Below the pieces are notes generated by a model. It worked only from the letters and a program-made list of their open reading frames with translations. It searched no databases and had not been told where the DNA came from. DNA of 64,000 nt from Schistocerca nitens (lineage: Eukaryota; Arthropoda; Insecta; Orthoptera; Acrididae): NCBI RefSeq assembly GCF_023898315.1, contig NC_064622.1, forward strand, positions 177,588,178-177,652,177. Direction: 5' to 3'. Position 1 is the first letter of the stretch. Each line of letters opens with the position of its first letter. Made by a program: the position numbers and the translations under genes. This document shows positions 58,210 through 64,000 of the stretch, piece by piece.

Positions 58210-58984
58210 CTTCCCCAGCGTCCGTGGTGAAATGCGGTTGAGATACCTAATCCAATATGTCAACAAAGTGCATGTAACTGCATGCAAAACATAGGTTAAG
58301 ATACATACTAAATGGTAAGCACACAGTTATACCTACCACAGATGGATACAAAGCAGTGTTATTGTTTTAGTATACATCTACCATTATTTTACAGCTTAAA
58401 TCGGAATACCTACCACAGATTTTAAGCTTACAAATACTGAAAATTGTGCTTTGCGACTACACCCAACGCTTCCCAATCAAGACACTGACGCAAGCAAGCT
58501 GCAGACTGATGAGTGCTCCACTCTCTTGGCAGAGTGAAGCACTATGAGTAACCATGCATCTCACCCTGATTGCCACCATATCCAGATCCACTCTGTCACG
58601 TATTTTCATACCCACTCATCAAAACGTTTCCCTTTGACCTAGATTCTTGAAATTTGGCAAGAAGCAAGGTTTCACAGTACAAGTAAAGGAAAAATCTGAA
58701 AATTGTTAATTTGTAATTACATCACACGAAAAAAATATTCTTGGCATTTATTATCCGACGTCAAACTTGGAATTGAAACAATCAGTTCTGCATTCAGGCT
58801 GATTGGGTCGTGATGCTAAATGTCAAGCATTAGGCAAGGAATGTCTTCATTGTTCGCATGACGCGTTTTTTGCTGGATATCTGACAGATAAATTCTGAAA
58901 CGCGTCATATAAGCAATAAAGTCGTTCCTTGCCCGAAATTTGACTTTCACCATCGCGATCCAGACAGCCTGAATGGAGAACTGT
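58210..58984. other. No recognised gene
   Basis: Nothing recognised. Confidence 0.3.
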
Positions 58985-58989
58985 TTCCA

Positions 58990-59610
58990 GAATGAGATTT
59001 TCACTCTGCAGCGGAGTGTGCGCTGATATGAAACTTCCTGACAGATTAAAACTGTGTGCCGGATCGAGACTCTAACTCGGGACCTTTGCCTTTCGCGGGC
59101 AAGTGCTGTACCATATATACTGCATTTTCTTAGTTGTTGATCGTTGTTTGGTCGGTGCGGACGTCACATGAAATCCGTTAAGGTTCGTTTGTTGATCCTT
59201 CCACTCAGTTTTTCAGTTATTATTGCAGTGGCCAACCAGCTCTCTGACCGAAAACGCTGAGCTACCTTGCTGGCAACTGAGCTACCCAAGCACTACTCAC
59301 GCCCCGTCCTCACAGCTTTACTTCTGCCAGTACCTCGTCTCCTACCTTCCGAGGTTTACTGAAGCTCTCCAGCGAACCTTGCAGAACCAGCACTCCTGAA
59401 AGGAAGGATATCCTTTCTTTCAGGAGTGCTGGTTCTGCAAGGTTCGCTGGAGAGCTTCAGTAAACCTCGGAAGGTAGGAGACGAGGTACTGGCAGAAGTA
59501 AAGCTGTGAGGACGGGGCGTGAATCGTGCTTGGGTAGCTCAGATCGTAGATCACTTGCCCGCGAAAGTCAAAGGTCCCGAGTTCGAGTCTCGGTCCGGCA
59601 CACAGTTTTC
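58990..59610. repeat. Large fold-back element with tRNA-like arms
   Basis: Long inverted arms (left 59025-59390, right 59403-59605) meet at a near-perfect centre around 59400 (AGCACTCCTGAAAGGAAGGA). Both arms carry the tRNA-like sequence of 23964-24039, here more decayed. A non-matching segment of ~160 bp (59112-59271) interrupts the left arm between GCTGTACCA and AACTGAGCTAC and is a separate insertion. Confidence 0.8.
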
Positions 59611-60299
59611 ATCTGGAGAACAGTTGATTATTATAACAATGGTAGTTTGCCTCCTACATGACTTCATGTCACATTTATCTTCTTAAAATTATAACATTAT
59701 CGAAAATCTTAGAATCTCCGGGACTGATATCGTGCCAGTATAAATGTCGATAACAGGCAAATATGGTAGAGAATCTCGATTCCCAAATGGATGAACTGTC
59801 TGTATACATACAGTAATTACGATTGTATGGAAACTTCAGTGCGCGAGTCCTACTCGCACTTAAGCAATTTTTTATTTTACTGCGTAACAATCTAACTTCA
59901 GTACTTGAGTTTTAAGATTTTCTCTCCTTTATTTTTGATTATTAATATTTTTTCATTTCAGATTTTTTATTTCTATGATCCAGACCAACGTGTATTTTAA
60001 ATCTATTCTTTTTATCGCAAGAACTGAAAGATTTGTTCTATTTATGTCGCCATTCAGGCTGTAAAATATATCTAAGATTATTTGGTTCGCCGTTATTTCT
60101 GAAAAGTACTATACACATCGGTAAATTTTTTCACTCCTTTATTTTCCATTCATTCTATGTCTGTACCAGACCCATACAGTTAGTCCTTTGTATACAACTG
60201 CGTACATTTCATAAAGTTTAAGCCAATTCAACGCCGTGTGCGCCACGCGATGCATTATACTTTGCTCTGGGGAGTGTAACAGATAAACATCGACATTAT
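59611..60299. other. No recognised gene
   Basis: AT-rich; nothing recognised. Confidence 0.3.
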
Positions 60300-60960
60300 T
60301 ATTCTGCAGTTCACTATTAAGTGCATGGCAGAGGGCTCGTAGGACAACCTTTAGACTATTTCTCTACGGTTCCACTCCCGTACAACAGGCGGCAAAACCG
60401 AACACGTACATTTTTCCGAACGAGCTCTGATCTCTCCAATTTTATTATGATGGTAATTACTCGCTATACAGGGTATCCCAGGACGAATGATCAGTATTCA
60501 GCGATACGACAGGTTCGATTATTCAAAACAAAAAAGGCAGTAAATATGGGCTGTGAAACGAAATGCATACCTTAAGAGCTACGAGCACTTTTCACTAGAA
60601 GAGACGTGTTTCACAGTAACGAAGATACGAAAGTGCCCATAGTTGTTCAGGTATGCATTTCAGAGCTGATGTTTACAAGACCACTCCTCCTGGGACACAC
60701 AGGTGGGCGTCAACATAATATTTTCACGTACGGAGGAGAAAGTTGGTGATAGAAATTTTGTGATAAGATCTCGCCGCAACAAAAATGATCTTTGTTTTAG
60801 TGATTGCCTTCCCAATACGCATACCATATCCGTGACACTCTCTCCAATTTCACTGTATTACGAAACGAGCTGCTCTGCTCTGCTTTGAACTTTTTCGATG
60901 ACCTCTGTCAGCCCTATCTTGTAAGGAGTTAAGATCTGTTGTGCTCGAGCCAAATGATAA
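60300..60960 (-). mobile_element. LINE reverse-transcriptase fragment, split by a MITE
   Basis: The minus strand encodes LTEVIEKVQSRAEQL, ESVTDMVCVLGRQSLKQRSF, LLRRDLITKFLSPTFSSVRE and NIMLTPT, the C-terminal end of a non-LTR reverse transcriptase of the CR1/L2-like sort. The 3' part follows after the MITE. No endonuclease or RT active site is present. Confidence 0.7.
60468..60700. repeat. MITE inside the LINE
   Basis: Ends CAGGGTATCCCAGGA and complement GTGTCCCAGGAGGA, a non-coding centre with inverted ATGCATACCTTAAGAGCTAC-type arms, related to 35800-36067. Confidence 0.65.
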
Positions 60961-61189
60961 ATGAGGTTGTAGCTACGTTATTGTTTCTACTCATCCGTCT
61001 CTCATTACTACAATGGATAATGGTTCTAATATGCAGAGAACACTGTGCATTGCACTTAGTCTTGCGTTCCCATTCCTCGAACGGTCAGCAAAACTCTGTG
61101 ACCTCCGCAGACAATATCGTGGAGTAATGCGCATGCCGCTACATTTTATAAAACTGCAGCACTGCTTTAACCGTAACAAAACTAGTTGT
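60961..61189. other. No recognised feature
   Basis: Nothing recognised. Confidence 0.3.
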
Positions 61190-61425
61190 TAAGCAGGGCT
61201 TAACAGCTGGGTACTAGCAGCCGAGCGGAGCGTGGTTCAAATCCTTGTCAATCCTTTCCGTTGTAAATTTCATGTTGTTCTCCTCAATCTATTGTAACAA
61301 ATGCCAGGATGGTTCGTTTGAAAAGGAGAGGGCCGATTCCTTCCAAACCTGTGTCCTATCACAGCTTGGATACAGTCTCTATCTGTCTCGTCATCGAAGG
61401 GACGATAATGTAACTGTCCTTCCTT
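61190..61425 (+). repeat. SINE family C, decayed
   Basis: A tRNA-like stretch with GTGGTTCAAATCC (B box) is followed by CCAGGATGGTTCGTTTGAAA and GGCCGATTCCTTCC, the body seen in reverse at 16139-16395. Confidence 0.55.
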
Positions 61426-63218
61426 TGTTTAATGACAGCAGTAAATCGATCACGATAACTCTTTCCGCATCCAGCACGAAATTCTGCCACCATTTCGCAG
61501 CTCACGCGTAAAGGTCGCTGTCATTGTCAGGTTGTCCGTTTACTCATTAAATTACTTGCGTACTATAACTCCATCATTGTATTCCCATCAAGAAAAACTA
61601 GGTGTTGAAGATGTCGTTAATAGTTTTCAAATCAACACTCGTTCCCAGCACTAATTATTCCTTCGTTTACCCTCCACCGTGTTACAACGAATAACATGCA
61701 ACTGCCTCCTTGTGTACTGGAAATGCTGCACGAGTGAGGGGCGTAGTGGTGTTCTACCGCTTCAAAGTAGGAAACAGAGATTCTGTTACATTTCTCTAAC
61801 CTGATATCCTGTACATATGTTGTTTTATCGCAGTTGTAGTGGTCACGCCGCGAGTTCGTTATTCTTGAAGTGAGGCTGTAAAATAACTGTTGAGATGACT
61901 AAGGCTTCGATTCTACTAAATAATATATGGTGAGTTCTACATTAGAGATGCCAGTAGCTTTTACTTTGAACATATAAAAAGCGGATAAAGCTATAAACTA
62001 CTAAGAAGACATTTTGCATATGTTCGATGACAGTCTCAAGATTCACATTTCATATTAGGTGTAGAATTATTCACAATCCTGTTGCATTAAGTCTTCTAGA
62101 AAATGTTCACAAAAACTGGAAACACTGTTACTCTGTCCTTCGTGGCGCACTTTTGGCGGGAGCCGAAGGCGCACGGAGTGCTTCGCCTAAACATCGTTCG
62201 TCTAATGTGAATGAAAATTGTTATAAGATAAGATCTGAAATAAGTGGATTAAAGCTTGCTATTGAGAGAGTGTTCAGCATGACAGAAAATAAAATCTCAA
62301 TAATACTTCATCAAATATTAATAAATGTCTCTGACAAATTTGGCACGCTGGCTTCTGTGTTAACAGCCCGTCAGATTATCCTCCTATTAACCTGGCGCAA
62401 TTTCTCACAGAATTGGAACTGCTAACTGCACCACCCCATCTCTTACGTCACGCTGTAGTCTGTCATACGGTGGAGTGAATCTTGGGAAGTAATCGTATGG
62501 CTCCAAAGCCAGAAATATAACAAGTTGCCCGCCGAATTGCCAAACATCATTCAAGCATTCAGTCTATGGTATGCGACAAAAAAAAAAAAAAAAAGAAAGA
62601 AAAAAAAGAGTATCTGCCTTGTAGTGGTCGTTAACAGCATTAGCTGATAGCAGCTGTCTATAAATCAAGGCTCGTACGTACCTCGAGAAGAGTAGCCTAC
62701 AAGAAGACTGCGTGCTTCCTGTTGGAGGCAACTGAGAGGGCAGTGTCGACCCAGACGGTACGCAATCTTCTCCGCATGAGCAGTGTGGCCTCCAGGCCTC
62801 TGTTACGAACAGTATTAAGTAAGTATCGTGGTGCGGGACGGTGGGCGAAGCACGAATTTCGATTACTGGCTTCCGGCCCTCTTCACCGGGAGTATAGGAT
62901 TTTTGTACAGTTGCATTCAGTGACACCAACAACGGTCGCCAGAGGTCGCCCGATAACACCGTCTCGACACAGTGGTCACAGTGCGCTCGATCACCGTCAG
63001 TTTTTGGCGGGATCAGTGTGGTTAGAATCTGTTCTAACCAACGGGGACAAAATATGAAAACAACGCGATAAATGTACGCTTGAACCTAAATGCAGATGCT
63101 AGCTAAGCCTGCAGGTTACGCTGTTGTGTTTAACCGCGAATGGCACCTGTAAGACGTTCTCAGTATGTTGCAAGCGTCAGTCGTGCAAATGAGTGTTCTG
63201 TGTAGCTGTGAGTGCATT
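61426..63218. other. No recognised gene; A-rich tract
   Basis: 62027-62425 is a 132-codon open frame (+) without a recognisable domain. 62578-62606 is an A-rich run. I found no TIRs or tRNA-like boxes. Confidence 0.3.
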
Positions 63219-64000
63219 ATGTCGGCGCGAAGTGAATTTGAGATTGCGCTAATTGTTGGTGCTTCTGTAACCAGGGTAAAAGGAGTGTTCGGTGTTTCAA
63301 GGGGCACCGTATCAAAGGTTTATGCCGCATATGGAAATCCAGAAAGACATAATCCGCTAAGTCACAACGTGGACGAAAGTATGTATTGTGTGACGGTGAC
63401 AATTAAACATTAAAGGGCATTAAGATGAACACGAAGAGTAAGACTGCTGCAAGTCACTATGGAACTGAATAACGCTCTCGCACCAAAACGCGACGGGAGC
63501 TCTATAAGCAGGGAGATGCAGGGTGAACTGGGATTTCAAAATCACTAATCAGTGATGCAAATGCTCGTAACAGGAATTCGTGGTGCCAAAGCCATTACAT
63601 CTGGACTGCGGAGCAATGGAAGAAAATTATTTGATTGGAAGAATCTTGTTTCACACAGTTTCCAGCTCCTGGTCGAGTTTATATGTCAAGAGTGAAACTC
63701 GTCAGGGATTAGGTGATTCGGGCAGCCATTCGTGGGGTTTCATGGCCCCATGGTTACTCTGCCATTACTGCCAAGGATTATGTTACCATTTCGGGTGATG
63801 AGGTCCATTGCATTGTACAACGTTTGTTGCCCACTGGTGGTGCTGTATTCCAAGACGATAGGGCCCCTGTTCACACAACTCACAGCATTCATGACTAGTT
63901 CTGTGAACGCGAGGACGAACAGTCGCAGTTCTCCTGGTCACCATTCACCAGATCTCAATATTATGAGCTTCTGTTGACTATTTTGGATAGAAGGATATGT
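63219..64000 (+). pseudogene. Tc1-like transposase, cut by the window end
   Basis: Starts MSARSEFEIALIVGASVTRV at 63219, then VFGVSRGTVSKVYAAYGN (helix-turn-helix). After frameshifts come ITSGLRSNGRK/WTAEQWKKI and a LEESCFTQFPAPGRV-type first-D block, where D appears to be lost. GGAVFQDDRAPVHTTHSIHD gives the second D, followed by a SPDLNIM region. The catalytic E lies outside or at the edge of the window. Broken by several frameshifts and stops. Confidence 0.7.

Noticed and set aside
62027-62425. 132-codon open frame (+) as a gene
   Set aside because: No domain, splice signal or codon bias that I can see; better treated as unassigned.

Overview
The window looks like repeat-rich intergenic or intronic DNA from a very large insect genome, most likely an orthopteran such as a Schistocerca-type locust. 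This rests on recalled resemblance of its SINEs and Tc1/mariner families to known locust repeats; no database search was run. I recognise no intact host gene. Almost everything supportable is transposable-element sequence, mostly class II DNA transposons with terminal inverted repeats (TIRs) and target-site duplications (TSDs) that can be read directly.

Layout. 0-5 kb: unassigned, apart from one candidate exon-like Cys-rich frame at 501-743. 5-9 kb: two Tc1 elements (5069-6188, 7803-8968). 10.9-20.7 kb: a solo LTR, a stack of Tc1 halves hosting a DD41D element that itself hosts a 5'-truncated LINE, a mariner deletion derivative, a complete Tc1 (17933-19152), and a Tc1 split by a second solo LTR. 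21-25.4 kb: a near-perfect palindrome with a 14-bp TSD, a 5S-rRNA-derived SINE, and a well-preserved mariner carrying a fold-back element whose arms are tRNA-like. 26-34 kb: a Tc1 remnant, then a deep nest in which a DD41D remnant was hit by two SINEs, a mariner and a hAT; the hAT was hit by another SINE and by an almost intact Tc1-type element with unusual D,D,32,E spacing. 34-43 kb: SINEs, a MITE, a second mariner deletion derivative, a degraded RTE-like LINE and a third solo LTR. 43.6-52.7 kb: a deleted mariner, a DD41D element with ~190-bp TIRs, then a DD41D element with ~300-bp TIRs split inside its left TIR by a hAT. 52.9-64 kb: SINEs, a GC/CpG-rich block, a pogo/Tigger-like gene with a possible intron, another tRNA-like fold-back, a MITE inside a LINE fragment, and a Tc1 cut by the window edge.

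The genes do not form a host pathway. Each transposase would have acted on its own TIRs; the SINEs depend on LINE machinery in trans. Two transposases keep their catalytic triads with a single in-frame stop visible between their two open parts (mariner 24069-25106; Tc1 DD32E 32132-33154). All the other transposases are visibly broken.
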